Positions 8,600 through 17,237 of a stretch of DNA of 64,000 nt are shown here, in pieces; positions within the stretch are counted from its first letter, which is position 1, and each line of letters begins with the position of its first letter. This DNA comes from UBA1672 sp046542355 (GTDB taxonomy: Bacteria; Pseudomonadota; Alphaproteobacteria; Micavibrionales; Micavibrionaceae), in the NCBI GenBank assembly GCA_046542355.1, contig JBKHBN010000003.1, forward strand, positions 43,335 through 107,334, written 5' to 3'. The translations under genes were made by a program, and so were the position numbers. The notes beneath the pieces are model-generated. The model saw only the letters and a list, made by a program, of their open reading frames with translations. It was not told the DNA's origin and did not search any database.

Positions 8600-9744
8600 T
8601 ATGTGCTCACGGCGCTTTGCGCCGCTTCCTCTCTAATCTGTGTGCGCAAATGATCAATGGGCAAGGTTTTGTTTCCTGACTGGTAATACCAGAATGTCCA
8701 GCCATTGCATGAGGGCGCGTTTTGCACTGCTGCTCCGACTTTATGAATAGATCCGCGCATTTTATCAACGCGGTTTTGTACAATAATTGAGCCATCAGCG
8801 TGGACTGTGGCTTTGTGGCGTTTTCTGGAATCTGTAAGAACAGCTCCGGGCTGTATAAACCCTCGCTCAACCAGTGAGCCAAAGGGTACGCGCATTTGTT
8901 CGCGTTTGGGTTTGGTTTGCACAAGATTATTTTGAAGTGGTTTTATCTGTTTAATACGCTCGCGGGCATACTGCGCGTAGGTTGGATCACGTTCAAGTCC
9001 TATGAAAGAGCGATCCAGTTTTTTGGCAACTGCTCCGGTTGTTCCTGTCCCAAAAAAAGGATCAAGCACCGTATCTCCTTGCCGCGTAGAAGCCATCAAG
9101 ACTCTGTGCAATAGACTTTCTGGTTTTTGTGTTGGGTGTGCTTTTTTACCGTCTTCATTTTTTAGCCGCTCAGCTCCTGTGCAAAGCGGTAAATACCAGT
9201 CGCTGCGCATTTGTAGGTCTTCATTGAGCGACTTCATCGCGTCATAATTAAAATAGTATTTTGATTTTTCTGATTTTGCAGCCCAAATAAGTGTTTCGTG
9301 CGCATTTGTAAAGCGTCTACCCCGGAAATTTGGCATAGGATTAGATTTGCGCCAAATCACATCATTTAAAATCCAAAAGCCCATATCCTGCAAGATATAG
9401 CCAAGGCGGAAGATGTTATGATAGCTGCCAATGACCCAAATTGCGCCGTCATCTGTCAGAGTTGCCCGCGCTGCTGTTAGCCATTTACGTGTGAACTCGT
9501 CATAGGTTTTAATACTATCGAATTTATCCCAGTCATTATCTACGGCATCCACTTTTGTGTTATTCGGACGATGCAAATCGCCGCCAAGCTGAAGATTGTA
9601 GGGAGGATCAGCAAAAATACAATCCACCGATTTTTCAGGGAGCGCACGCATCTCTTCGATACAGTCTCCGACAATGATTTTTTCAATACGTTTTTGTTTT
9701 TTATTCTTATAAACTGTGGATATATATTTTTTTTGGCTGGACAT
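8599..9744 (-). CDS. ccrM: Cell-cycle adenine-N6 DNA methyltransferase (GANTC, CcrM type)
   Basis: 381 residues of the beta-class N6-adenine methyltransferase family. The catalytic DPPYNL motif is at about 46-51 and the S-adenosylmethionine-binding FFGTGTTG motif comes after it, in the beta-class order. The C-terminal roughly 90 residues (FGSLVERGFIQPGAVLTD onward) form the RAMA-type domain typical of CcrM. In Caulobacter CcrM methylates GANTC late in the cell cycle and affects transcription of cell-cycle genes. Two GANTC sites lie in the 130-nt gap upstream, one on the predicted -10 box. The gene is downstream of rnhB in the same direction, as in other alphaproteobacteria. Confidence 0.96.
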   Translation of the reverse strand: MSSQKKYISTVYKNKKQKRIEKIIVGDCIEEMRALPEKSVDCIFADPPYNLQLGGDLHRPNNTKVDAVDNDWDKFDSIKTYDEFTRKWLTAARATLTDDGAIWVIGSYHNIFRLGYILQDMGFWILNDVIWRKSNPMPNFRGRRFTNAHETLIWAAKSEKSKYYFNYDAMKSLNEDLQMRSDWYLPLCTGAERLKNEDGKKAHPTQKPESLLHRVLMASTRQGDTVLDPFFGTGTTGAVAKKLDRSFIGLERDPTYAQYARERIKQIKPLQNNLVQTKPKREQMRVPFGSLVERGFIQPGAVLTDSRKRHKATVHADGSIIVQNRVDKMRGSIHKVGAAVQNAPSCNGWTFWYYQSGNKTLPIDHLRTQIREEAAQSAVST

Positions 9745-9772
9745 TTTGAACCTTGCTGTGATTTTTGCCAGC

Positions 9773-9803
9773 GAATCATGCTTGATTGCAGCGGTCAGGT
9801 CAA
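9773..9803 (-). promoter_or_regulatory. Predicted ccrM promoter with a GANTC site on the -10 box
   Basis: Reading on the minus strand, TTGACC (9798-9803) is separated by 17 nt from CATGAT (9775-9780), 31 nt upstream of the ccrM ATG. A GANTC site at 9773-9777 overlaps the -10 element; another lies at 9841-9845. The -10 match is only 4 of 6, so the exact promoter is a prediction, but the GANTC sites are plainly present. Confidence 0.45.
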
Positions 9804-9871
9804 GGAAAAATATAGAAAAATTGCCTTAGAAATATATTATGAATCAGTGCGTTGCGATATTTTTTTAAGGT

Positions 9872-9897
9872 AAATTATTGAGCCGACTCAATAATTT
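9872..9897. repeat. Perfect 11-bp inverted repeat over the rnhB stop codon
   Basis: AAATTATTGAG (9872-9882), a 4-nt spacer and CTCAATAATTT (9887-9897) are exact reverse complements. The repeat contains the rnhB stop codon (9875-9877) and a GANTC site (9885-9889). There is no following T-run in the minus direction and the arms are AT-rich, so it is a poor intrinsic terminator; a protein-binding site or an mRNA 3'-end structure is possible. Confidence 0.6.
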
Positions 9898-10522
9898 TGC
9901 GCACAGGGGCAAAGCTGCGGCGGTGGTGAGGGGTGATGCCACAGTGTATCAGCGCTTGTTTGTGTTCTTTTGTCGGGTAGCCTGCATTTCGCTCCCAGCC
10001 ATATTCTGGAAATTCACAAGATAGCGCATCCATAATTTTATCACGATGAACTTTTGCAATAATTGAGGCTGCAGCGATTGTTTTTGATTTGCTATCGCCC
10101 TTTATAATGGCGCTTGCAGGTGTAGAAATAACAGGTAGTTTGTTGCCATCTATCAGCGCATGGGTGAGTTTTATATTCTGTTTTTTCAGTATTGTATTAT
10201 GCGCCTTCGTCATCGCCAGCAGTGAAGCCTGCAATATGTTGTGCTTGTCTATATCTGCTGGCGATAACTCACTGATTGCATAGGGCAGGTGAGATGTAAT
10301 GGCTTGATAGAGCATCAGGCGTTTTTTCAGGTTTAGTTTCTTGCTATCTTTTATGTGCGTAACAAAATCTAGTGTGCGCATTTTTTTTGGAATGATCACA
10401 CAGGCCGCAACAATCGGCCCGGCCAACGGGCCGCGTCCTACCTCATCAATACCACAGACCAGCCCTTCAAACCCATCTTCCAACGCGAAGCTGGCTTCTG
10501 GTGTCTTGTGCGGAGAGGCCAT
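9875..10522 (-). CDS. rnhB: Ribonuclease HII
   Basis: 215 residues. It cleaves RNA in RNA-DNA hybrids and starts removal of single ribonucleotides from DNA. The N-terminal signature GIDEVGRGPLAGP is at about 24-36, giving Asp26 and Glu27, and the third metal ligand is probably Asp125 in ALIDGNKLP. It begins two nucleotides after the pepN stop codon, with a GAGAG ribosome site inside the end of pepN, so pepN and rnhB form an operon reading towards ccrM. An 11-bp perfect inverted repeat covers its last codons. Confidence 0.96.
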   Translation of the reverse strand: MASPHKTPEASFALEDGFEGLVCGIDEVGRGPLAGPIVAACVIIPKKMRTLDFVTHIKDSKKLNLKKRLMLYQAITSHLPYAISELSPADIDKHNILQASLLAMTKAHNTILKKQNIKLTHALIDGNKLPVISTPASAIIKGDSKSKTIAAASIIAKVHRDKIMDALSCEFPEYGWERNAGYPTKEHKQALIHCGITPHHRRSFAPVRKIIESAQ

Positions 10523-10524
10523 TT

Positions 10525-13143
10525 CTACTCTCCAAGGCTTTTGCTGGCGATTTCATATATGTTTGGTGATATGTCCTTGATCTTCAGAATATCCTGCAGC
10601 GCTTTTCTTATCATTTTTTGATGCACCGGCGTGTATTTTTGCCATTCACGCATTGGCGTTAGAAGCCGCGCACCGATTTGCGGGTTAATTGCATTAAGCT
10701 CAATCACGGCGTCACGAAGAAACGCATAACCGGAGCCGTCTTTTGCATGAAAGCGCGAGGGGTTGTTCATAGCAAAGGCTGCGTACAATGCACGAACGCG
10801 GTTCGGATTCTTCAGTGTGAAATCCTTATGCTGACGTAATTCTTCAAGCTTGCTGATTGTTTCGGGCAAGGTGGAGATTGCTTGCAGCGCAAACCATTTG
10901 TCTATAACAAGAGGGACATCCTGATAGCGCTCATAAAGATCTGCAAATGCTTCGTCTTTCAGGGCGTGCTCAAAGTTTGTCAGGCATGATAGGGCTGCAA
11001 CGCGATCTGTCATGTTATCGGCGCTATTGTAGTGTTCTTTTGCAAGCTGCGCGTCTTTTTCGCTACCTGTTATTGTCAAAAGTGCCAGTGCTGCATTTCG
11101 CAATGCGCGTCTGGCCATTTCCTGAGAGGAAATTGAGAATGATCCTTGCGGGGTATTAGCTTCATATATTTGCATCAGTTTATCGTGATGGGCATTTTTC
11201 AGTGCCCTTAGCGCAAGATTACGCACTTTATGAATATTCTCGGGATCTGCATCCTTACGGTCTTGCGCAATAACTCCTATTGCGGGCGGGGTCATGGCTC
11301 TTGCCAGAAAGGCTTTGTCAGCGTTATCCTTTAAGGCATCGCTTAGTATAAAATCAAAACTTTCGATAAACGTGGCAGGCAGTTCGGGTGATGTGTTGTT
11401 GCCCTGTTCATATTGATCCAGCATTTTGTTTAAAGCTCTACAAGCGAGATACTGACCGGATTCCCAGCGGTTAAAGCCGTCATAAATCTCGTTTTTCATT
11501 AGAAAGATATAGTCTTCATCGCTCAAGTCTGTATTCAGCTTCACAGGGGCAGAGAAGTTTCTGAGCACAGATGGAACAGGGCGTTCTTCAATATTATCAA
11601 AGCTGAATGTTTTCTTGCTCTGATCGAGAACCAGAGTTTGCGTGCCGATTAGATCTTCTCCTTGCGGGCTGATTAAACCTAAGGAAACCGGAATAACCAT
11701 CGGCTTTTTGTTCGTTTGACCGGGTGTGTCGGGCAGCTCTTGCGACAATATTATATCATAGCGTCTAGCTGTCTCATCGTAAGATCCTGTAAATGTCACA
11801 TTAGGCGTGCCGGCTTGCTCGTACCAGCGTTTAAATTGATCGAGATTAACGCCGCTGGCATCTTGCATGGCCTGCACGAAGTCTTCGCAAGTGACAGCCT
11901 GTCCGTCGTGACGCTTGAAATATAGCTCAGCGCCTTTACGGTAATTCTCAGCGCCTAGCAGTGTGTGCATCATGCGGATGACTTCTGCGCCTTTTTCATA
12001 CACGGTCATGGTGTAGAAATTGTTGATCTCAATATAATTGTCTGGGCGAATTGGATGGGCGAGGGGAGACGCATCTTCTGTGAACTGGAAGCGCCGCAAA
12101 TGGGTTACATCATCGATACGTTTGACATCATGGGAGTGCATATCTGCGGTAAAAGCCTGATCGCGGAAAACGGTTAGCCCTTCTTTCAGTGAAAGCTGGA
12201 ACCAGTCGCGGCACGTTACGCGGTTTCCGCTCCAGTTGTGGAAGTATTCATGCGCAATTACACCTTCAACGCGCATAAAATCGGAATCTGTGGCCGTTTC
12301 CTGATGGGCAAGTACGAGGGCTGTATTAAAGATGTTTAGAGACTTGTTCTCCATTGCGCCCATATTGAAATCGCTGACCGCTACTATGTTGAATATATCG
12401 AGATCATATTCAAGGCCGTAAACATCCTCATCCCACTTCATTGAGTTTTTAAGGCTTTCCATTGCGTGGGCGCATTGATCTTCATCACCCGGACGCACGT
12501 AAATATATAAATCCACTTCACGGCCAGAGCGCGTTGTGAATGTATCGTGGATGCGGGTTAGATCTCCGGCGACCAGCGCGAAAAGGTAACACGGTTTGGG
12601 GAAGGGGTCTTCCCATATGGTGTAGTGACGACTTTCTCCTGCTGATCCGCTGTCTATAAGATTGCCGTTTGATAAAAGGACAGGGTGTTTTTTATCCGCT
12701 TCGATGCGAACAGTGAATGTGGTGAGGACATCAGGGCGATCCGGGTAATACGTGATACGACGAAATCCTTCTGCTTCGCATTGTGTGCAATATGTCCCGC
12801 CGGAGTTATACAAGCCTTCGAGATATGTGTTTTTTTCAGGGAATATTTTCGTGATAATTGTAAGCTCAAAATAATCGGGTAGATCGGTGATGCGCATGGT
12901 ATGATCATCCCAGACATAGTGCTCGTGTTCAATGCTATTGACCGTAACGGATAATATTTCCATATCTTCGCCATCGAGAACCAGTTCCTGTTGATCGGGA
13001 TCAAGGCGCGTGTATGTGCTTTTGGATGTGACGCGTGTATAACCGTCATAAATATCAAAATCCAGATCAAGGTGATCGATTTTAAAGGGAAAAGGTTTGT
13101 AGTCTTTCAGGTAAACTGTTTTGGGTATGGTTTGTGTCTTCAT
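10525..13143 (-). CDS. pepN: Aminopeptidase N (M1 family zinc metallopeptidase)
   Basis: 872 residues, the length of the Escherichia coli PepN group. It releases N-terminal amino acids from peptides in the cytoplasm. It shows the substrate-binding motif GAMEN (262-266) and the zinc site HEYFH (298-302) followed by the third ligand Glu321 in LKEGLTVFRD. No signal peptide is visible. The C-terminal half is the helical domain typical of this group (TIGR02414-like, named from memory). It is upstream of rnhB with a 2-nt gap and 85 nt downstream of an unassigned exported-protein gene. Confidence 0.96.
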   Translation of the reverse strand: MKTQTIPKTVYLKDYKPFPFKIDHLDLDFDIYDGYTRVTSKSTYTRLDPDQQELVLDGEDMEILSVTVNSIEHEHYVWDDHTMRITDLPDYFELTIITKIFPEKNTYLEGLYNSGGTYCTQCEAEGFRRITYYPDRPDVLTTFTVRIEADKKHPVLLSNGNLIDSGSAGESRHYTIWEDPFPKPCYLFALVAGDLTRIHDTFTTRSGREVDLYIYVRPGDEDQCAHAMESLKNSMKWDEDVYGLEYDLDIFNIVAVSDFNMGAMENKSLNIFNTALVLAHQETATDSDFMRVEGVIAHEYFHNWSGNRVTCRDWFQLSLKEGLTVFRDQAFTADMHSHDVKRIDDVTHLRRFQFTEDASPLAHPIRPDNYIEINNFYTMTVYEKGAEVIRMMHTLLGAENYRKGAELYFKRHDGQAVTCEDFVQAMQDASGVNLDQFKRWYEQAGTPNVTFTGSYDETARRYDIILSQELPDTPGQTNKKPMVIPVSLGLISPQGEDLIGTQTLVLDQSKKTFSFDNIEERPVPSVLRNFSAPVKLNTDLSDEDYIFLMKNEIYDGFNRWESGQYLACRALNKMLDQYEQGNNTSPELPATFIESFDFILSDALKDNADKAFLARAMTPPAIGVIAQDRKDADPENIHKVRNLALRALKNAHHDKLMQIYEANTPQGSFSISSQEMARRALRNAALALLTITGSEKDAQLAKEHYNSADNMTDRVAALSCLTNFEHALKDEAFADLYERYQDVPLVIDKWFALQAISTLPETISKLEELRQHKDFTLKNPNRVRALYAAFAMNNPSRFHAKDGSGYAFLRDAVIELNAINPQIGARLLTPMREWQKYTPVHQKMIRKALQDILKIKDISPNIYEIASKSLGE

Positions 13144-13228
13144 TTCAGTTTCCGCTCTTTGCTGTTTTTGTCTTCACAATTGTTCCGACTGGTCATCATG
13201 AAGCAAAAGGGCGGTGATGGGAAGGGGT

Positions 13229-13873
13229 TTAGGCGGGTTCAGGCCGATCTTTTTCGTGGCACGCTCTGTGTCCTTGTTCGGTTGTTACTACTGCGCTGAG
13301 CGCTCCGGTTCCTGCCGCAAATATCATGGCTCTGTTAATGCAAGCCTGCCTGCAATCAGCTATAAAACTGGCTGCCCCTTCGGGTGTTAGACCATAAGTG
13401 GCCTGCAGATGCGCAGGATCTGCCAGATCACCCATTATGCCCTCTATATCAAGATATTGCGGTGGAACCTGACTGGCCAGCCCTGTTGATACAATGCCTG
13501 TCTTGATATCCAGCGAGCGTGAAGCGGCTACATTGTCTGGGTAATCCGGGCCGACGATATATTTTAATAAAGGCAATGCAGCGCCTAGCGGTAAGCCCGC
13601 CCAAAGACTAAATGATTCAATGTTCTTAAGTGTTTCTTGTCTTTGATGTTCCAATGCAGCAGCGGATTCATAAGTAGCGCCGTAACGCTGCGCGTATCTT
13701 CGTGCTGTTTTACTATCCAGTCCAGCCCCTTGCTCGGGGAGGTCTGTGTCTTGGTAACCACTGCCGGATCTGGATCTTGCGCCAGCAGCAAAAGCCGCTT
13801 TAGGCGCAAATAATGCAAGCAGCCCAAATTTTATCCCATAACCTAATAATCTTCTGCGTTCTCTATCAACCAT
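13229..13873 (-). CDS. Uncharacterised protein with a possible Tat signal peptide
   Basis: 214 residues. The N-terminus, with ERRRLLGYG followed by a hydrophobic stretch ending in AAFA near residue 29, resembles a twin-arginine signal peptide (RR-x-L-L), though the consensus is imperfect. The mature part begins with a Gly/Ser/Arg-rich region and contains two hydrophobic segments (about 90-108 and 182-202). I recognise no family or catalytic motif. It is on the same strand as pepN (85 nt gap) and has a long upstream spacer, so it may head its own transcript. The function is unknown. Confidence 0.65.
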   Translation of the reverse strand: MVDRERRRLLGYGIKFGLLALFAPKAAFAAGARSRSGSGYQDTDLPEQGAGLDSKTARRYAQRYGATYESAAALEHQRQETLKNIESFSLWAGLPLGAALPLLKYIVGPDYPDNVAASRSLDIKTGIVSTGLASQVPPQYLDIEGIMGDLADPAHLQATYGLTPEGAASFIADCRQACINRAMIFAAGTGALSAVVTTEQGHRACHEKDRPEPA

Positions 13874-14290
13874 TTTGCACGTTCCGTTTTTTTTCTTGTT
13901 TTTTTATGGATAGAGAATTAGCATACGTCATTATCGTTATGCAAATATAACTTTATTTGGCTAACGAGCATCATGCATTATACTTCTGGAGCAGGCTCTT
14001 CTTCGCACATCATCTCATTTAGGCTCAGGATCCATTAATTTTCATTATTCTGCGCGTGTCAGAAATTTTTCATCGGTTATGAAAATACCGAAAAGCATAG
14101 CAGTGGTTATGGTTGAGGGATTTGAAGACGTTCGTGGAAAATTTATGCCGTGCCCTTTGGGTTTGGATTAAAACACGCATCTGTCTTCTTCAGCCAAGCT
14201 TGATGGTGGGCTGCACCATCTGCACTTGTCTTCATAGAATCTGCATGGTTTAATCCAAACAGAATGACGAAACATTAATGAGTCCTGAGC
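13874..14290. other. 417-nt gene-free spacer between proB and the 214-residue protein gene
   Basis: No credible coding sequence on either strand. It contains the 100-bp palindromic element at 14161-14260 and a small inverted repeat at 13921-13942 (GCATA ... TATGC with CG pairs inside), 48 nt upstream of the start codon at 13873, where an operator could lie. The rest shows no recognisable RNA gene. Confidence 0.6.
14161..14260. repeat. 100-bp nested palindromic element with 12-bp terminal inverted repeats
   Basis: The ends GTTTGGATTAAA (14161-14172) and TTTAATCCAAAC (14249-14260) are exact reverse complements. A second hairpin, GATGGTG-ggctg-CACCATC (14202-14220), shares the same centre of symmetry. 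The intervening arms pair only in short blocks. It has no coding capacity. It starts 30 nt after the proB stop codon in the direction of proB transcription. It could be a miniature mobile element, a REP-like repeat or a structured RNA 3' end. No second copy was seen by eye in this window. Confidence 0.6.
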
Positions 14291-15457
14291 CTAACGTTCA
14301 AGCACCATATCGTTGCGATGGATGAGTTCATCTGACGTGATTTCACCTAGAATATCGGGAATATCCTTGCTTTGTTTTCCGCAGATGCGTTTGGCATCAT
14401 GAATGTCATAGGCGCTCATGCCCATGCCGATACGCTGGCCAGTCAAATCCAGAATTTCGATGATATCACCGCGGCGAAAATCACCGCTTACGCCGCGCGC
14501 GCCCACGGCAAGGAGACTTTTTCCATGACTGAGTGCATCAATTGCGCCTGCGTCAATGGTCACAGAGCCTTTGGGGCGCATATGGGAGCCTATCCACATT
14601 TTGCGCGCTGCAATTTTATCCTTGCTGTGTGCATAAAAGAGTGTTGCACGTTTAGTTTCACCGGTTATTAAATGTCTCAGAGCGTGGGGTTGTTTGCCGT
14701 TGGCAATAATAAGATTTATGCCTGTTTTTGTTGCTGAGACAGCGGCTTCTATCTTGCTTTTCATGCCGCCCGTACTTAAACCCGGGATCGCATCTCCTGC
14801 CATTTTGATGTGTTGGGGTGTGATTTTTTCAATCAAGGAGATGTGCGTTGCTTGTGGATTAATATCAGGATTATCGGTGTACAGCCCTTCGGTGGTGGAG
14901 AGAAGCACAACTGTGTCAGCGCCTATCATTTGGGCAACGCGGACACTGAGGCGGTCATTATCGCCAAAACGGATCTCGCCTGTTGAGACAGTATCATTTT
15001 CATTGATGATTGGCACAATACCGTGATCGAGTAATGTGTGCAGGGTGTCACGAGCGTTCAGGCTCATGCGGCGGTTTTCGGTTTCTCCCATAGTCAGGAG
15101 CACTTGACCTGCGTCTATGTCTTGTTTTTTGAATGCCTTGAAGTAGCCATTAAAAACATGGTACTGACCAACGGAGGAGGCGGCTTGTTTCTTGGCAAGA
15201 GGGATATTGCGGGGCGATGTACCGGAGGATATGCCAAGCGCCTTGCGCCCGAGCGCAACGCCTCCAGAAGAAACAACCACCACCTTGATCTTTTGTTCCA
15301 ATAATTGTTTGACGTCTTCGGCAATTGCATCCATCCAGTTTTGATTTACGCTATCCAGTTCTTGTCCACGTACCAGCGCAGAGCCAACCTTAACAACGAG
15401 AAGCTTTGTGCTGGCTAAAATTTTTGCAGGTGTTTTTTGTGGTGCTGGCGCGCTCAT
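14291..15457 (-). CDS. proB: Glutamate 5-kinase with C-terminal PUA domain
   Basis: 388 residues. It phosphorylates glutamate in the first step of proline synthesis. The N-terminal amino-acid kinase domain shows VVKVGSALV, VVVVSSGGVALG and INENDTVST, and the C-terminal part (about 285-388) is a PUA domain (GSVTIDAGAIDAL, RGDIIEI). Its start overlaps the obgE stop by 4 nt (ATGA at 15454-15457), so it is translationally linked to obgE. In many alphaproteobacteria proA follows proB; here a palindromic element and an unrelated gene follow instead. Confidence 0.96.
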   Translation of the reverse strand: MSAPAPQKTPAKILASTKLLVVKVGSALVRGQELDSVNQNWMDAIAEDVKQLLEQKIKVVVVSSGGVALGRKALGISSGTSPRNIPLAKKQAASSVGQYHVFNGYFKAFKKQDIDAGQVLLTMGETENRRMSLNARDTLHTLLDHGIVPIINENDTVSTGEIRFGDNDRLSVRVAQMIGADTVVLLSTTEGLYTDNPDINPQATHISLIEKITPQHIKMAGDAIPGLSTGGMKSKIEAAVSATKTGINLIIANGKQPHALRHLITGETKRATLFYAHSKDKIAARKMWIGSHMRPKGSVTIDAGAIDALSHGKSLLAVGARGVSGDFRRGDIIEILDLTGQRIGMGMSAYDIHDAKRICGKQSKDIPDILGEITSDELIHRNDMVLER

Positions 15458-16485
15458 GGTTTATATGTGCTTTCTTCTTGATCAGCGTTTTCCTGTCTCT
15501 TTTGTGCTACTATGTTTGCCAGTTCGAAGAGTAGCGGTTTTATATTTTCTCCTGAAACAGCCGATATCGTTTTCACATTTTTGTTGATCGCCTTGGAGAG
15601 CGTTTGGGCCTGATCTTCAGCCAGTTCCTTGCCAAGTGCATCTGCTTTGTTTAGCACTATGATTTCCGGCTTGTTTTCAAGATTTGCTCCATATTGCCTA
15701 AGTTCATTGCGTATTGTCTTGTAAGACTCAACAATATCATCTTGCGTACAATCAATAATGTGTAACAAAACAGATGTGCGCTCTACATGCCCCAAGAAGC
15801 GGTCGCCAAGACCTTGCCCTTTGTGGGCACCTTCTATCAGGCCGGGGATGTCTGCAATCACGAAGTCATAATCACCAGCTTTTACCACGCCAAGATTGGG
15901 GTGCAGGGTTGTGAAGGGATAGTCTGCGACCTTTGGTTTTGCGTTAGAGCATGCGGCCAGAAATGTGGATTTTCCAGCGTTTGGCAGGCCGACCAGTCCA
16001 ACATCTGCAATGAGTTTAAGGCGCAGCCATAGCGCCATTTCCTGAGCCGGCCAGCCTGGTGTTGATTTACGCGGTGCCTGATTGGTTGCGCTTTTGTAAT
16101 GTGTGTTGCCAAAGCCACCATCCCCGCCCTTGAGGAATTTTATGCGCTCTCCGGGTTCCAGCAGATCCAACAGCACCGTTTCTTTATCTTCATCCAGAAT
16201 CTGGGTTCCTACAGGGACACGGATAACGCAATCGGAACCGTTAGCGCCGGTTTTATTGCGTCCCTGACCATGGTGCCCGTTCTCTGCGCGAAAATGTTGC
16301 TGATAGCGAAAATCGATGAGTGTGTTGAGCGTGGGTACAACCTCGAAATAGACATCTCCACCTTTGCCACCATTGCCTCCGTCCGGTCCGCCAAATTCGA
16401 TATATTTCTCACGGCGGAAAGAGACGCACCCCGGGCCGCCTTTTCCACTTTGCAAGTATATTTTTGCCTCATCGAGAAATTTCAT
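15454..16485 (-). CDS. obgE: GTPase ObgE/CgtA
   Basis: 343 residues. The N-terminal Obg fold is glycine-rich (SGKGGPGC, GGPDGGNGGKGGDV, GGDGGFGN). The G domain has the P-loop GLPNAGKST at 166-174, DIPGLIEGA at 212-220 and NKAD for guanine specificity. Obg associates with the large ribosomal subunit and is involved in 50S maturation and stress control. It lies downstream of rplU and rpmA in the conserved L21-L27-Obg order. A minus-strand terminator in the 117-nt gap after rpmA suggests that part of its transcription comes from its own promoter (a TATAGT box is present at about 16534-16539). Confidence 0.97.
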   Translation of the reverse strand: MKFLDEAKIYLQSGKGGPGCVSFRREKYIEFGGPDGGNGGKGGDVYFEVVPTLNTLIDFRYQQHFRAENGHHGQGRNKTGANGSDCVIRVPVGTQILDEDKETVLLDLLEPGERIKFLKGGDGGFGNTHYKSATNQAPRKSTPGWPAQEMALWLRLKLIADVGLVGLPNAGKSTFLAACSNAKPKVADYPFTTLHPNLGVVKAGDYDFVIADIPGLIEGAHKGQGLGDRFLGHVERTSVLLHIIDCTQDDIVESYKTIRNELRQYGANLENKPEIIVLNKADALGKELAEDQAQTLSKAINKNVKTISAVSGENIKPLLFELANIVAQKRQENADQEESTYKP

Positions 16486-16540
16486 TTGTAATTGTCTTTC
16501 ACTGTTACATTTTTTACTGTCACATTTTAAAGACTATACC

Positions 16541-16568
16541 AAAAAAGAGAGGCCTTTTGCCCCTCTTT
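16541..16568 (-). terminator. Intrinsic terminator after rpmA
   Basis: On the minus strand a 9-bp stem, AAAGAGGGG / CCTCTCTTT with one G-U pair (16560-16568 and 16544-16552), has a 7-nt loop and runs into a T-tract (16541-16546). It lies 35 nt after the rpmA stop and before obgE. Confidence 0.7.
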
Positions 16569-16602
16569 ATAAATCTTAAATCAGTGCCTTTTTAAACGCA
16601 GA

Positions 16603-16887
16603 CTACTTTGCCGCACTTTGGCTTTGCACGTCATTGGCCGGTATGATATTTACAATCGGTCTGCCGCCTTTGCCTTTTACGAAGGACACTTGACCATCAA
16701 GAAGGGCATAGATTGTGTGATCCTTGCCAAGCCCTACATTTTTTCCCGGCTGCCATTTTGTGCCGCGCTGGCGTACAATAATATTTCCAGCAAGAACTTC
16801 TTCGCCGCCATAGCGCTTAACTCCAAGGCGGCGGCCAATGGAATCGCGTCCGTTCTTGGAGCTCCCGCCTGCTTTTTTATGTGCCAT
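16603..16887 (-). CDS. rpmA: Large ribosomal subunit protein L27
   Basis: 94 residues starting MAHKKAGGSSKNGRDS, which is the standard L27 N-terminus without a cleavable extension. The body GRRLGVKRYGGE and the IIVRQRGTK segment are typical. L27 sits near the peptidyl transferase centre with its N-terminal tail close to tRNA. It follows rplU by 35 nt in the same direction and is followed by an intrinsic terminator. Confidence 0.98.
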   Translation of the reverse strand: MAHKKAGGSSKNGRDSIGRRLGVKRYGGEEVLAGNIIVRQRGTKWQPGKNVGLGKDHTIYALLDGQVSFVKGKGGRPIVNIIPANDVQSQSAAK

Positions 16888-16922
16888 TATGTTTCTCCTA
16901 AACTCTCTAGATTTTTATTTGC

Positions 16923-17237
16923 TTACGCGGCTTTTATGTTCGTGATCTGGATCATTGTCAGATCCTGACGGTGTCCCTTTTTACGACGATAATTCTGGCG
17001 GCGCTTCTTTTTAAATACTGTAATTTTCGGACCTCGGGTTTGTTCAACAACCTTGGCTTCTACTTTTGCACCTTTAACCAGCGGCTCGCCCAGAGTGCTT
17101 TTCTTTCCGTCTGACACCATAAGGACTTCATCAAGAACAATCTTGTCACCGTCCTTACCATCGAGCTTTTCGACTAAAAGCTTGTCATCTTTTTTAACTT
17201 TGTATTGTTTTCCGCCTGTCTTAACTACCGCAAACAT
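16923..17237 (-). CDS. rplU: Large ribosomal subunit protein L21
   Basis: 104 residues with the family start MFAVVKTGGKQYKV and the conserved basic region FKKKRRQNYRRKKGHRQ near the C-terminus. L21 binds 23S rRNA domain regions together with L20. It is first in the rplU-rpmA pair. A candidate promoter lies about 100 nt upstream, leaving an untranslated leader in which an autoregulatory structure could sit. Confidence 0.98.
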   Translation of the reverse strand: MFAVVKTGGKQYKVKKDDKLLVEKLDGKDGDKIVLDEVLMVSDGKKSTLGEPLVKGAKVEAKVVEQTRGPKITVFKKKRRQNYRRKKGHRQDLTMIQITNIKAA

